Program-made: the position numbers and the translations under genes
Notes under the pieces: model-generated
What the model was told of the DNA's origin: nothing
Databases searched by the model: none
Seen by the model: only the letters and a program-made list of their open reading frames with translations
Shown here: piece after piece, positions 1-8,833 of the stretch
How positions within the stretch are numbered: the stretch's first letter is position 1
Layout of the letters: every line of letters starts with the position of its first letter
Assembly: GCA_002733765.1 (NCBI GenBank)
Contig: NVWU01000027.1
Coordinates: 1-54,940 of the forward strand
Length of the DNA stretch: 54,940 nt
Direction of reading: 5' to 3'
From: Colwellia sp.
Lineage (GTDB): Bacteria > Pseudomonadota > Gammaproteobacteria > Enterobacterales > Alteromonadaceae

Positions 1-51
1 GCCGATGGTAGTGTGGGAGTTCCCATGTGAGAGTAGGACATTGCTAAGCTT
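1..51 (+). rRNA. rrf: 5S ribosomal RNA, 3' end (partial)
   Basis: The first 51 bases match the conserved 3' third of gammaproteobacterial 5S rRNA (CCGATGGTAGTGTGGG, then GAGAGTAGG and a closing strand at about 42-51). The gene runs in from outside the window. A rho-independent terminator follows at once, so this is the distal end of an rRNA operon. The exact 3' base is uncertain by a few nucleotides. Confidence 0.92.
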
Positions 52-60
52 CTATTAAGA

Positions 61-91
61 AAAGCCCGTTACGAAAGTAACGGGCTTTTTG
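61..91 (+). terminator. rRNA operon terminator
   Basis: A perfect 12-bp stem (AAAGCCCGTTAC with GTAACGGGCTTT) closed by a GAAA tetraloop is followed by T residues, directly downstream of the 5S rRNA. This is a standard intrinsic terminator. The following 94-300 shows no gene or clear signal. Confidence 0.93.
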
Positions 92-309
92 CTGTCTGGA
101 GTTTGCTAAAATAATATCAGCAAAACAATAAATTAAGGAAGTTATGTTGGACACTGATGGCGGTATACTTAATTGAAGTAAACCGCTCTAAAGGTAAGCC
201 TTGATAATATCCGTATTTATCGTCATTGCGTGTATTACAAGCAGTCTAAAAATATTAGTTCCGGAATAATAAAAATACTACAGTTTTTTTTACTACCGTT
301 TATGACGCT

Positions 310-966
310 TTAATCAGGTAATATGATTAATCCTAAATCTTCCAACAGCTGCTCTTGTTGCCAATTACAAATTTTCACACCATCAAGTCCGACTCTCCTG
401 ATATCGAGGCCATTTAATTCTATATGTGTTAAATCACAACCTTGCATTTGAAATTGCTCCCAAACATCTTCGGAGAATTCACTCCTACTTAAATCAGAGC
501 CCTTCAAAGATGCACCTTGTAGATTTGCTCCAATCCATTTGTTTTCGAATAAATCACATTTCTCAATACGAGCACCAGAAAAATTTACATAAGATAAGTT
601 GCAATTGGTAATGTAAGCAGAACAAAAATAAGATTGCCTAGATATTTGATTCTCAAAATGTGCTTTAGCAAAATCAGCTCCTTTAAGATCACAATACCTA
701 AACTCTACACCCAAACAATTAGCACCAATAAAACTAGACATAGATATTTTGCAGTGCTTAAAGCTAGCATCATTTAAATTAGCATAATCAAAATTACAAC
801 CTTCTAATCCCCCTTGCTTAATAAACTTACATTCAATAAATTTTGTATTAGTTAAATCAGCCCTATTAAAGTTACATTCAAAAAACTCACATTGTTCAAA
901 GTGTAGTTCTGCTAAGTCTTTTTTAGAAAAGTTGTGTTTAATAAATGTTTTTTTAATTGTTGGCAT
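310..966 (-). CDS. qnr: Qnr-family pentapeptide repeat protein
   Basis: A 218-residue protein built almost wholly of pentapeptide repeats (A/C-D/N-L/F-X-X). It has exactly the usual Qnr length and resembles QnrA along its whole length as I recall that sequence: ANCLGVEFRYCDLKGADF, YFCSAYI, DLFENKW, GSDLSRSEFS and the C-terminal WQQEQLLEDLG...LPD are all close. The two loops that interrupt the Qnr helix are kept, around residues 47-53 and 102-113. Family members fold into a right-handed beta-helix that mimics DNA and protects gyrase and topoisomerase IV from quinolones. Start: ATG with GGGGA 9 bases upstream. No SOS (LexA) box is visible upstream. It is a single gene between the rRNA terminator and AraC-like debris. 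Marine gammaproteobacteria are known chromosomal reservoirs of qnr genes. Activity here is inferred. Confidence 0.9.
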   Translation of the reverse strand: MPTIKKTFIKHNFSKKDLAELHFEQCEFFECNFNRADLTNTKFIECKFIKQGGLEGCNFDYANLNDASFKHCKISMSSFIGANCLGVEFRYCDLKGADFAKAHFENQISRQSYFCSAYITNCNLSYVNFSGARIEKCDLFENKWIGANLQGASLKGSDLSRSEFSEDVWEQFQMQGCDLTHIELNGLDIRRVGLDGVKICNWQQEQLLEDLGLIILPD

Positions 967-1018
967 AGTCGTCCCCTGAATTCTATTGTGTGAAGACTAC
1001 CTTTATATTATTGGAAAA

Positions 1019-1046
1019 ACTATAAATATAAAACATTGTAAATCAA
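1019..1046 (-). promoter_or_regulatory. candidate promoter of the qnr-like gene
   Basis: On the minus strand TTGATT (1046-1041) and TATAGT (1024-1019) are spaced 16 bp apart, about 50 bp upstream of the qnr start codon. Both hexamers deviate from consensus, so this is a weak candidate. Confidence 0.35.
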
Positions 1047-1080
1047 TTAGTTAAAGTTGGATTTAATCACTACTATAAAA

Positions 1081-1113
1081 GGTTAGATATAAGTACTGTA
1101 CTTATATCTAACC
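1081..1113. repeat. 33-bp perfect palindrome between qnr and AraC remnant
   Basis: Fifteen-base arms GGTTAGATATAAGTA and TACTTATATCTAACC flank the trinucleotide CTG. The site lies upstream of the qnr start and 24 bp before the AraC-like remnant. No T-run follows on either strand, so it may be an operator or an old terminator rather than an active terminator. Confidence 0.6.
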
Positions 1114-1137
1114 ATATAGTAATAAAGTGAATTTTTA

Positions 1138-1200
1138 ATGGAATTGATTAATGTAGGTTTTTTAGCATCAATATTAGTACTCTTGACCATTTATCTATAG
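1138..1200 (+). pseudogene. 5' fragment of an AraC-type regulator gene
   Basis: The first 40 bases differ at only four positions from the start of the intact AraC-type gene at 30626. They encode MELINVGFLASIL against MELINVGFLTPIL, after which the frame diverges and stops at 1200. The rest of the roughly 330-codon gene is absent. Past it, in the same frame but after two stops, 1222-1326 reads as a coding-like tail (KRLDKHYQPYSEDIDL) that I cannot assign. This is decayed debris, not a functional gene. Confidence 0.65.
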
Positions 1201-1500
1201 GTTGCTGTATTTTGACAGGAACTGTATTTAACTATCCAAGTAAAACGTTTAGATAAACATTATCAACCATATAGCGAAGATATTGATTTAATCTTTTTGT
1301 GGGCAGAAGAAAACGAAGACGAATGAATATATAAGAGGTATAGCGTTGTTGATTACCACTTGTTTTTACTTTCCTGTATAATCCCGTGCATTAAGCAACT
1401 GCCTTAGCTAACCCCCTGAGTTTGCAATAAAGGTAGTTAAATCATCACTTATGACGCTTTAACCTATTGGTTTTAGCTAGTTAGAGCAGCAGAGCGCAAT

Positions 1501-2946
1501 ATGACCGTAGAACAATTCGACCCAAGCACAAGTAATTCAGCCCAAAGCCAAACAACCACGTTAGACATTCCCTCTAAAATGATTGAAGAGCAGCATCAAG
1601 CTGTTGTTACCGCCAATAAAGATTCAAATCGCGCTGCAAAGATAGGCTTTGTGAGTCTAGGCTGCCCAAAAAATTTAGTAGATTCTGAGCGTATTCTTAC
1701 TCAACTTCGTACTGAAGGTTATGACGTAACCAATAGTTATGATGATGCTGAATTAGTTATCGTAAATACTTGTGGTTTTATTGATTCAGCAGTACAGGAG
1801 TCTTTAGATACTATCGGTGAAGCGTTAGCAGCGAATGGTAAAGTGTTGGTTACCGGTTGTTTAGGTGTTAAGAAAGATGAAATTATTGAACTTCACCCTA
1901 ATGTATTAGGCGTTACTGGTCCACATGCTTACGATGAAGTATTAACACAAGTACATAAGCATATTGCTAAGCCTAAACATAACCCGTTTATTGATTTAGT
2001 ACCTCCGCAAGGGGTTAAACTTACGCCTAAGCATTACGCCTATTTGAAAATATCAGAAGGTTGTAATCACCGTTGTACCTTCTGTATTATCCCGTCAATG
2101 CGTGGCGATTTAGACTCTCGACCTGTAGGAGATGTATTAGGTGAAGCAAAACGTTTAGTTGATGCTGGCGTTAAAGAATTATTGGTTATTTCACAAGATA
2201 CTTCAGCTTACGGTGTTGATGTTAAACATAAAACTGATTTTTGGGATGGTATGCCGGTAAAAACTCATATGCAGCAGCTATGTGAAGAGTTAGCGAAGCA
2301 GGGCGTTTGGATCCGTTTGCATTATGTTTACCCTTATCCGCATGTAGATAAAATTATTCCATTGATGCGCGATGGTAAAATACTGCCGTATTTAGATATT
2401 CCTTTTCAGCACGCTAACAAGCGCATTTTAAAATTAATGAAGCGTCCTGGTAGTTCAGAGCGAGTCTTAGAGCGTATTGCTAAATGGCGTGAAGTTTGTC
2501 CTGAGCTCGTTATTCGTTCAACCTTTATTGTCGGTTTCCCGGGTGAAACAGAAGAAGAGTTTGAAGAGTTATTAGCATTCTTAGAAGAAGCGCAGCTTGA
2601 CCGTGTTGGCTGTTTTAAATACTCGCCAGTTGAAGGGGCTACTGCCAACGCATTACCTGATCATGTTTCCAATGAAGTAATGGAAGACAGGCTACAACGC
2701 TTTATGGCAGTACAAGCGAAAATCAGCACTGATAAACTTCAAGCGCGTATTGGTCAAGAATATCTCATTCTTGTTGATGAAGTGAATGATCTTGGTATTG
2801 TAGGGCGCTCATATATGGATGCTCCAGAAGTTGATGGAAAAGTTTATTTGTCAGATGATTTTAATGCTAAGCCCGGTGATTTGATTTGGGTACAAATTAT
2901 TCATGCCGATGAGCATGATGTTTGGGGCGTTAGAGTAGAAGACTAA
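1501..2946 (+). CDS. rimO: ribosomal protein S12 methylthiotransferase RimO
   Basis: RimO is a radical-SAM enzyme that adds a methylthio group to the conserved aspartate of ribosomal protein S12. The protein shows the N-terminal MTTase (UPF0004) domain starting at [18 protein letters not shown] (about residue 49), the radical-SAM cluster C188-N-H-R-C192-T-F-C195, and a C-terminal TRAM domain from about residue 410. At 481 residues it is about 40 longer than the E. coli enzyme because of a low-complexity Ser/Thr/Gln-rich N-terminus. The upstream ATG at 1501 lacks a strong ribosome-binding site and ATG 1579 is an alternative start. The gene stands alone and is followed by a bidirectional terminator. 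A collapsed paralogue lies at 5873-6068. Confidence 0.96.
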   Translation: MTVEQFDPSTSNSAQSQTTTLDIPSKMIEEQHQAVVTANKDSNRAAKIGFVSLGCPKNLVDSERILTQLRTEGYDVTNSYDDAELVIVNTCGFIDSAVQESLDTIGEALAANGKVLVTGCLGVKKDEIIELHPNVLGVTGPHAYDEVLTQVHKHIAKPKHNPFIDLVPPQGVKLTPKHYAYLKISEGCNHRCTFCIIPSMRGDLDSRPVGDVLGEAKRLVDAGVKELLVISQDTSAYGVDVKHKTDFWDGMPVKTHMQQLCEELAKQGVWIRLHYVYPYPHVDKIIPLMRDGKILPYLDIPFQHANKRILKLMKRPGSSERVLERIAKWREVCPELVIRSTFIVGFPGETEEEFEELLAFLEEAQLDRVGCFKYSPVEGATANALPDHVSNEVMEDRLQRFMAVQAKISTDKLQARIGQEYLILVDEVNDLGIVGRSYMDAPEVDGKVYLSDDFNAKPGDLIWVQIIHADEHDVWGVRVED

Positions 2947-2977
2947 TACTGTTTTAATTTTAATTATTCATTAGTAA

Positions 2978-3014
2978 ATAAAAAAGCCCAACTTAAAGTA
3001 AATTGGGTTTTTTA
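2978..3014. terminator. bidirectional terminator between rimO and the convergent gene
   Basis: The stem AAAAAGCCCAA / TTGGGTTTTTT with an 11-base loop has a T-run on the plus strand and a T-rich run on the minus strand. It sits between the 3' ends of two convergent genes and can serve both. Confidence 0.85.
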
Positions 3015-3038
3015 TCTAAAATATTTACCGTAAAATGA

Positions 3039-3926
3039 TTAATCACAAAAGCTACTGTCGTATTGATAAACGGTTGCCGTTTTAGTCAGTGAATTTTGTG
3101 CATTCCAGATAACCAAAGCGGTGTCTTGCTGCATAGCCGCAAATAAGTTTTTAGCACGAGTAACAACATTGTTAGTGAAAGCTTCATTAGTCTCTTCGTA
3201 TTTAAATGATATTTCAGCTACGATTGGCTGGGTAGTGCTTACAGATTCGTTGTACCATAAGGTCAATGAAAACTCACTGTCTAATGCTCCTAAATCGACG
3301 CTGGCATTTTTATATACGTATTCGTTAATCGTTAAGTTACCCACTTTGTCAATATCTAAAGTTTCATCGAAATTTTCGTCTTCCAAACCTGGATATAAGC
3401 CTACAGCATCGTCCATTTTATTCAGATTTTTACCATTACCAATATCCTGTTTAGTCGAAAAAGAATATTTGCTAATAAAGGGAGCCGCTAAGTCTTCTTC
3501 AAATTTACTTTTCCAGCCTGCTTTAGTGCCATCCATGTCTTTTTTAGTGGCTATGAATCGATCGGGTGAACGATATTTTAGTGTAACTTCACGATTTCTA
3601 TTATCTATTCGTTCTCGAAAAATATAATCAGCATTGAATAAGTCACAGCTACCTTCTACATCGTAAAAAATTACCGTACGATCTTTTTCTAAGCTTAAAC
3701 TGCCTGATGTATTGCGCTCAATAGAGCTGTTTTCGATAACATTTTTTAGCACAGTCCAGTAGTTATTTACTTTGTACGCTCGTACTGAGGAATTACCCGT
3801 AAATGAACTGGTATTTAGTAGAATTTTATACTCACGTGAGCCTACATCTACATCTGCTGCCGATACAGATATTGACAGACATAATATAGACGCTGATATC
3901 ATGTTATTAACTATTGTCTTATTCAT
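3039..3926 (-). CDS. secreted protein of unknown function
   Basis: 295 residues with a clear signal peptide (MNKTIVNNMISASILCLSISVSA-A, cleavage near residue 24). The mature part is rich in Asp, Asn, Ser and Lys. It has one cysteine pair candidate (the GSCDLF region and the penultimate Cys), and no motif I recognise. A good ribosome-binding site (AAGGAA) precedes the ATG. It is a single gene that converges on rimO. Export to the periplasm or beyond is the only function-related statement the sequence supports. Confidence 0.75.
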   Translation of the reverse strand: MNKTIVNNMISASILCLSISVSAADVDVGSREYKILLNTSSFTGNSSVRAYKVNNYWTVLKNVIENSSIERNTSGSLSLEKDRTVIFYDVEGSCDLFNADYIFRERIDNRNREVTLKYRSPDRFIATKKDMDGTKAGWKSKFEEDLAAPFISKYSFSTKQDIGNGKNLNKMDDAVGLYPGLEDENFDETLDIDKVGNLTINEYVYKNASVDLGALDSEFSLTLWYNESVSTTQPIVAEISFKYEETNEAFTNNVVTRAKNLFAAMQQDTALVIWNAQNSLTKTATVYQYDSSFCD

Positions 3927-4102
3927 GTATATTCCTTTTAATATTAAAATTCAACGAGAGAATATGGTGTGTTCAGTACAATTGTTTTTTGTAAAATGAC
4001 TACAGTCGTTTTCTTTGAAGCGGGTTATGTATAAGCTAGTTGCGACCGATAAATACTGATCGCAAACTTCTTATTTTCAAAAGTTATATTTGTAAGGATT
4101 AT

Positions 4103-5671
4103 TTAGTGTGCTACGTCAACACCTTCTATAATGTATAAACGGTTACCATCAATAACGGTTTGACCACCATCTAGGTATTTTTGCTCAAGTACACCACCTG
4201 ATGCCCAAGTAGCAAAATCGTCGTCATTTAATACCCCTATAGTGCTATCGTTAATTAACCATATGCCTTCTAATTTATCGTGTGGGTAACCCGTTTCAGC
4301 TACAAGATCAACCAATAACGTTTTGCTAATCGTTTCAATACCTGCATTTGCAATGGTTGTCCAGCCCTCAGCTTCTAGGGTAACTTCTTCTAATGTTTTA
4401 CCATCAATTAATAACCCTAATGATTCATCTTGGGTCATCTGTGTTGTTGCAGTAATTGTTTCTATATCGGTTGCATTACTGATGTCAATTTTATACAAGT
4501 GCTTCATTGCTGAAGTATTTTGGTTATAAAAGCTACCATCACGTTCAATTACAACAAACTCAGTATTACTTAAGGCAACAATGCCAGATTGTGAATTTTG
4601 TGTTTTTTCTTGTTTGTAAAGGTACTGACTAACGCTGCCATCGGTTAAGTTAACGGTAACTATACGGACAATATCGTTCACTTTAACTGCTTTACTTGGG
4701 TTATACATAGTTGACTGCATAATGCCCACTAAAGTGTTTTCATCTGGTGTGATTGCTAATCCTTCCATACCACGGTTAGCACGGCGGTTAGCAAATTCAG
4801 CAGGTAAAGTGAACGTATTACGGGTGTCTGCAATAAATGCATTTATGCGACCTATTTCAACACCGTCAGCATTAAAGTGAACAATATGAGGGCCATACTC
4901 ATCACTGATCCAAAATGTACCGTCAGATAAAGCGACTAAGCCTTCGCCATCTAAACCGTAGTCATCTAATTTTATTGGATTGGTAGTTTCATCAAAAGGT
5001 AGGTTCATATCTTCAACAATAACATTTCCACCAGCGTCATAAGGTGTTTCACCTGTGCCACCTAATGCGGTGCTATTTGGTAAACCCGTTATAGGTGTGC
5101 CATCAGGACGTTTTAATAAGATATCATTAATTTTTTTAACGTCGCCATTATCTTGTAGTTCAAACAAACCAATTCGAGGTGTGTAATCAGGTGTAGGAAA
5201 TTTTTTACCTTTGCCTTGAACACCAGTAAAAGTGGCATTTGGACCACGGTCAGTTAAGGCGTAAAAGCGTGTTGGCTCAGTAGGATGCGCTACCATGTCT
5301 GAACCAAAACCACCATTTCGGATCTCCATAAAGCTTCCAGGTAAAGCGCCATTATTAATATCAGAACGCATTACAGTGTAAGGTAATGGTGAACCTGATG
5401 TACTTACTGGGTTTACATTACAATTAGTACTAGTATTGGTTACTTCTGTATCTGTTAATACGTTGTCAGCATTAGTATCTAAACCAGACATTACTTTTAA
5501 ACCACCAAAAAAACATGCTTCACTCCCTAGCGCCAAAGTTTCATGAGTAATTAAACTATTCAAGCCATTGGTGCCTTGGTCGCCAAGTTTCCCTTGTTTC
5601 CCGTCATCTCCATCACATGCAGCCAAACTTAAGGTAGCAAGTAAAGCTAAAGCTAATTTTGCGTGTTTCAT
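4103..5671 (-). CDS. phytase-like esterase-domain lipoprotein
   Basis: 522 residues. A lipoprotein signal with lipobox LAAC (Cys19) is followed by a short collagen-like Gly-X-X stretch (GDDGKQGKLGDQGTNG) and then a segment carrying an EF-hand-like DTNADNVLTDTE. From about residue 105 the protein matches the phytase-like (esterase-like activity of phytase) domain: NGGFGSDMVAHP, FYALTDRGPN, DGEGLVALSDGTFWISDEYGPHIVHF and GMEGLAITPD. Members are secreted beta-propeller proteins, some linked to phosphate-starvation responses. Here the N-terminal lipid anchor implies the outer membrane. Substrate is not predictable. It stands alone, with about 180 bp to the next gene downstream. Confidence 0.82.
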   Translation of the reverse strand: MKHAKLALALLATLSLAACDGDDGKQGKLGDQGTNGLNSLITHETLALGSEACFFGGLKVMSGLDTNADNVLTDTEVTNTSTNCNVNPVSTSGSPLPYTVMRSDINNGALPGSFMEIRNGGFGSDMVAHPTEPTRFYALTDRGPNATFTGVQGKGKKFPTPDYTPRIGLFELQDNGDVKKINDILLKRPDGTPITGLPNSTALGGTGETPYDAGGNVIVEDMNLPFDETTNPIKLDDYGLDGEGLVALSDGTFWISDEYGPHIVHFNADGVEIGRINAFIADTRNTFTLPAEFANRRANRGMEGLAITPDENTLVGIMQSTMYNPSKAVKVNDIVRIVTVNLTDGSVSQYLYKQEKTQNSQSGIVALSNTEFVVIERDGSFYNQNTSAMKHLYKIDISNATDIETITATTQMTQDESLGLLIDGKTLEEVTLEAEGWTTIANAGIETISKTLLVDLVAETGYPHDKLEGIWLINDSTIGVLNDDDFATWASGGVLEQKYLDGGQTVIDGNRLYIIEGVDVAH

Positions 5672-5872
5672 ATTTTTCCTTTTTGATATTTTTAATAAGA
5701 TATTTATTAGTAATTTTAGATAAATATTAAGGAAGAATTATGTCAAATTAATGAAGGGAAAATTACAACTTAATGAAGCCCGATAGACAACTGATAATCG
5801 TAAAAAAAGTGATAGGTTTGCTGAAATAAGCCAAACACCATAAAATTTTTCATGAGTGTGGTTATTAGTTCG

Positions 5873-6068
5873 GCTTGGTTAAGTATGTTGGGCTCCTTAA
5901 AAAATTAATAGACAGTGAACGCATGTTTACGATGAAGTATTAATACAAGTGCATAAGTATGTAGCAAAACACTTAGTTGATGCTGGCGTTAAATAGTTAT
6001 GAGTGATTTTGTTAATGCATTACCTGATCATATTTCAGGTAAAGTGATGGAAGACAGACTGCAACTTG
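5873..6068 (+). pseudogene. collapsed rimO-like pseudogene
   Basis: Four blocks in the same order as the intact rimO of this window are joined by large deletions. 5873-5920 matches rimO 1645-1693 (GLLKKLIDSERM against [13 protein letters not shown]). 5921-5970 matches 1922-1974 (HVYDEVLIQVHKYVAK against [16 protein letters not shown]). 5971-5993 matches 2155-2176 (LVDAGVK, then a stop). 6013-6065 matches 2646-2698 (NALPDHISGKVMEDRLQ against [17 protein letters not shown]). The nucleotide differences are scattered and many are synonymous, which suggests a second rimO-like gene that diverged before being deleted down to about 200 bp. The rest of 5672-6239 shows no other gene. Confidence 0.8.
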
Positions 6069-6239
6069 TGATACCAATTTTTTTTAAAAGTAACCTTACG
6101 TTAGAATGTTAAGTGGCAATATTTAATTACCACACTTATTTATGTAATATATTATAACGATTGAACTAATGAGCTGTTAGCCTTAATATTTGAATTATTA
6201 GTTTACAGAAAATCCACTTAAAAATTATAAGAGCCTTTA

Positions 6240-7427
6240 ATGTCATCACCTTTTCCCAGCAAACTGCCAAACTTAAGCATCAGTATTTTCACTGAAATGT
6301 CGGTAATGGCCAATCAACATCAGGCAATTAATTTATCTCAAGGCTTTCCTGAATTTGATCCGCCTGCTTTTTTGAAAGATAAAATTAACCAAGCGATTAA
6401 TGAAGGGAAAAATCAATATTCGCCATCAAACGGTTTACCTGACTTGTTAACGCAAATTGCTAAAATGGTGCATAGACAATATCAACGTTGTTTAACCGAT
6501 GAGCAAAAGCTTGATGGGTTAAATAACGTTACGATTACATCTGGGGCTACTGAAGCCTTATGGGTAGCGATACAAACCCTTGTGCGCCCTAATGATGAAG
6601 TGATCATTTTTGATCCCGCTTATGATTCTTATGAACCTGCCGTTAAACTTGCAGGAGGAGTTTGTCGTCATATAGCACTTAATGCCCCAAACTATGCAAT
6701 AAACTGGGAATTGGTAGAAAAAACTATTAATGAAAATACGCGTGCCATTATTATTAATAGCCCACACAATCCAACAGGTTCAATACTTAGCCGGTCTGAT
6801 CTTAGTACGTTACAGGCATTGGTTGAAAAATATAATTTATATGTTATTAGCGATGAAGTATACGAATACATAACTTTTGACGGCTTATGTCATGAGAGTG
6901 TTTTACGTTATCCTGAGTTATTTAAACGATCTTTTGTTATTTCTAGTTTTGGTAAAAGCTTTCATTGTACTGGCTGGAAAATTGGCTATTGCGCCGCACC
7001 GAATGAGCTTACTGCCGAATTTAGAAAAATTCATCAATACGTCACCTTTAGTTCATTTACTCCTGCACAAATAGCCATTGCGCAAATGTTAAAAGAACAG
7101 CCATCGCATGTCACTGGCTTAGCAAGTTTCTATCAAAAAAAACGAGATGTACTCGTTGACGCACTGAAAGATTCTCGTTTTACCATACTGCCATCAAAAG
7201 GCACTTATTTTTTATTATTGGACTACTCAGACATATCAAAATTAAATGATCGTGAATTTTGCCAGTGGTTAACTAAAGAAATAGGTGTTGCCGCCATCCC
7301 ACTAAGTCCTTTTTACTCAAAGGATGAACTAGTTACTTATCATCAGAATAATAAGGTGATTCGACTCTGTTTCGCTAAAAATGACGATACTTTACTTAAT
7401 GCAGCAGAAATATTATGTCGACTTTAA
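6240..7427 (+). CDS. ybdL: PLP-dependent aminotransferase, YbdL (methionine transaminase) type
   Basis: 395 residues of fold-type I, class I/II aminotransferase. It aligns along its length with E. coli YbdL: INLSQGFPEFDPP near the N-terminus, ITSGATEALW, FDPAYDSYEPA, NSPHNPTG, ISDEVYEYITFDG, the PLP-lysine motif SSFGKSFHCTGWKIGYC with Lys239, and the C-terminal VIRLCFAKND with the substrate-carboxylate Arg. YbdL and relatives prefer methionine and aromatic amino acids, and transaminate 2-oxo-4-methylthiobutyrate in methionine salvage. It is monocistronic, with a hairpin terminator downstream. The ATG at 6240 follows the weak ribosome-binding sequence AAGAG. Confidence 0.9.
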   Translation: MSSPFPSKLPNLSISIFTEMSVMANQHQAINLSQGFPEFDPPAFLKDKINQAINEGKNQYSPSNGLPDLLTQIAKMVHRQYQRCLTDEQKLDGLNNVTITSGATEALWVAIQTLVRPNDEVIIFDPAYDSYEPAVKLAGGVCRHIALNAPNYAINWELVEKTINENTRAIIINSPHNPTGSILSRSDLSTLQALVEKYNLYVISDEVYEYITFDGLCHESVLRYPELFKRSFVISSFGKSFHCTGWKIGYCAAPNELTAEFRKIHQYVTFSSFTPAQIAIAQMLKEQPSHVTGLASFYQKKRDVLVDALKDSRFTILPSKGTYFLLLDYSDISKLNDREFCQWLTKEIGVAAIPLSPFYSKDELVTYHQNNKVIRLCFAKNDDTLLNAAEILCRL

Positions 7428-7568
7428 CCATAGTATTAGAGTAATACAATATCCATTGGTTAGATCAGCAAGTGAATTTTTATTGGTATTAAAACAACTT
7501 ATCGAAGATTACTTTAATGAAATATTACTGCCAATTTAATATTACTTACAAAAAAGGCCAAGATGATC

Positions 7569-7604
7569 TTAGACATTAGATAAAGGCTTAATGTCTAATT
7601 TTTT
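7569..7604 (+). terminator. terminator downstream of the aminotransferase gene
   Basis: Ten-base arms TTAGACATTA and TAATGTCTAA are separated by 10 bases and followed by a T-run. The hairpin overlaps the stop codon (7595-7597) of the convergent ABC permease gene. Confidence 0.75.
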
Positions 7605-8833
7605 GAAAGCTGAGAGTGTAAGGCATGCTTATATGCTTCAATACCTGGGAACAAAGACACGACCAATGTTGCGATAAATATAATGGATATTAACCTCATC
7701 AATTCCATGGTAAAAATATTATTACTTAAAAACAAACCAAATTCAGCAGCTAACCATGCATCAAGGCTAAAAAGAGCCAGTGTTAATACTAATGTTGACA
7801 TGATGATGGCTAGGCTGACTAAAATAACGGCTTCTAATAAAATTAGTAGTAAGAGGGTAACTGGACCAGCCCCTAACACGCGTAATACTGCTATCTCAGT
7901 TTGACGTTCGTTCATCGAGGCCAGCAACATAGTTGAAAGTCCAAACAAGGACGAAATAAGTACTAGCACCGCGATGGCGCGCAGCAAATTTTCAACTGTT
8001 GCCATCAAACTCCATAACTCTGTCATGGCAACACCAGGCAAAACAGCCATTAATCTATCGGTTGGATAGTTATTGATCTCTCGCTGTAACCTAAACGTTG
8101 AAAATTTACTTTTTAGTTTGAGCATAATAGCCGTAATACTTTTAGGAACGGCTGGTATAGTCTCTGGATTATTGATAAGTTTTTTTAATGCTATCGGCGA
8201 TAAATGGATCGCTTCAATTGCACCTAAACTCACGTGAACGCTTTTATCTACTGGCGTGCCAGTGGGTGCTAAAATACCACTTATGGCAAAAGGTGCTTGC
8301 TCGTGTTTAGTAAAGCTTATATTGCCAATACCGTGGGCAATAATTATTTTATCTCCCAAATTATAATTGAGTTTTTTTGCTACATCGCTACCAATAACGA
8401 CTTCAAATAAGGATGAAAATTCACTGCCTTGCTTAAATTTTAATGGCTCTTTTTTACCATACAGATAATGAGTAAAATAGCTGTTATTCGTGCCTACAAC
8501 ACGAAAGCCACGATGAGAATCACCAAGAGAAATAGGGATAGCCCAGTCAACTAATTGTCGATTTTCGAGCATAGTAAAGCTCGTGTAATTAATATTATTG
8601 GCAGGGCTCCCCATTCTAAAAACAGAATATAATAATAAGTTTAATTGGCCACTAGGCGCGCCAACAATTAAATCTACACCTGATATAGTTCGATTAAAGC
8701 TTTCTTTTGCTTGCAGGCGAATATGTTCAATACTCAGCAATACAACAATGCTGATTGTTAATGAAAAAAAAGTCAAAATGACTGTTTTTTTTCTGCTTAA
8801 TAAGCTATGCAAGGCAACAGAAAGTAAGATCAT
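7595..8833 (-). CDS. ABC transporter permease, FtsX/MacB-like, zinc island
   Basis: 412 residues with the FtsX/MacB/DevC permease layout: one N-terminal membrane helix (about residues 15-35), a large periplasmic domain (MacB_PCD type, residues 40-250), then three C-terminal helices (about 280-300, 320-350, 375-400). The conserved SSLFGLSTMLLASMNERQTEIAVLRVLGA segment after the second helix is typical of the family. Its ATG overlaps the stop of the upstream ATPase gene by ATGA, so the pair is translationally coupled. They face a DUF3299 gene across a Zur-like palindrome. In Vibrio, a DUF2796 protein (ZrgA) with ABC subunits forms the second zinc importer ZrgABCDE, and by context I infer a zinc role here. 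Substrate transport through an FtsX-type permease is not shown by the sequence. Confidence 0.85.
   Translation of the reverse strand: MILLSVALHSLLSRKKTVILTFFSLTISIVVLLSIEHIRLQAKESFNRTISGVDLIVGAPSGQLNLLLYSVFRMGSPANNINYTSFTMLENRQLVDWAIPISLGDSHRGFRVVGTNNSYFTHYLYGKKEPLKFKQGSEFSSLFEVVIGSDVAKKLNYNLGDKIIIAHGIGNISFTKHEQAPFAISGILAPTGTPVDKSVHVSLGAIEAIHLSPIALKKLINNPETIPAVPKSITAIMLKLKSKFSTFRLQREINNYPTDRLMAVLPGVAMTELWSLMATVENLLRAIAVLVLISSLFGLSTMLLASMNERQTEIAVLRVLGAGPVTLLLLILLEAVILVSLAIIMSTLVLTLALFSLDAWLAAEFGLFLSNNIFTMELMRLISIIFIATLVVSLFPGIEAYKHALHSQLSKN

Noticed and set aside
967..1080. Possible LexA (SOS) box before the qnr-like gene, as in qnrB
   Set aside because: No CTGT-N8-ACAG is present in the upstream region on either strand, and the nearby CTGTA belongs to the 33-bp palindrome.
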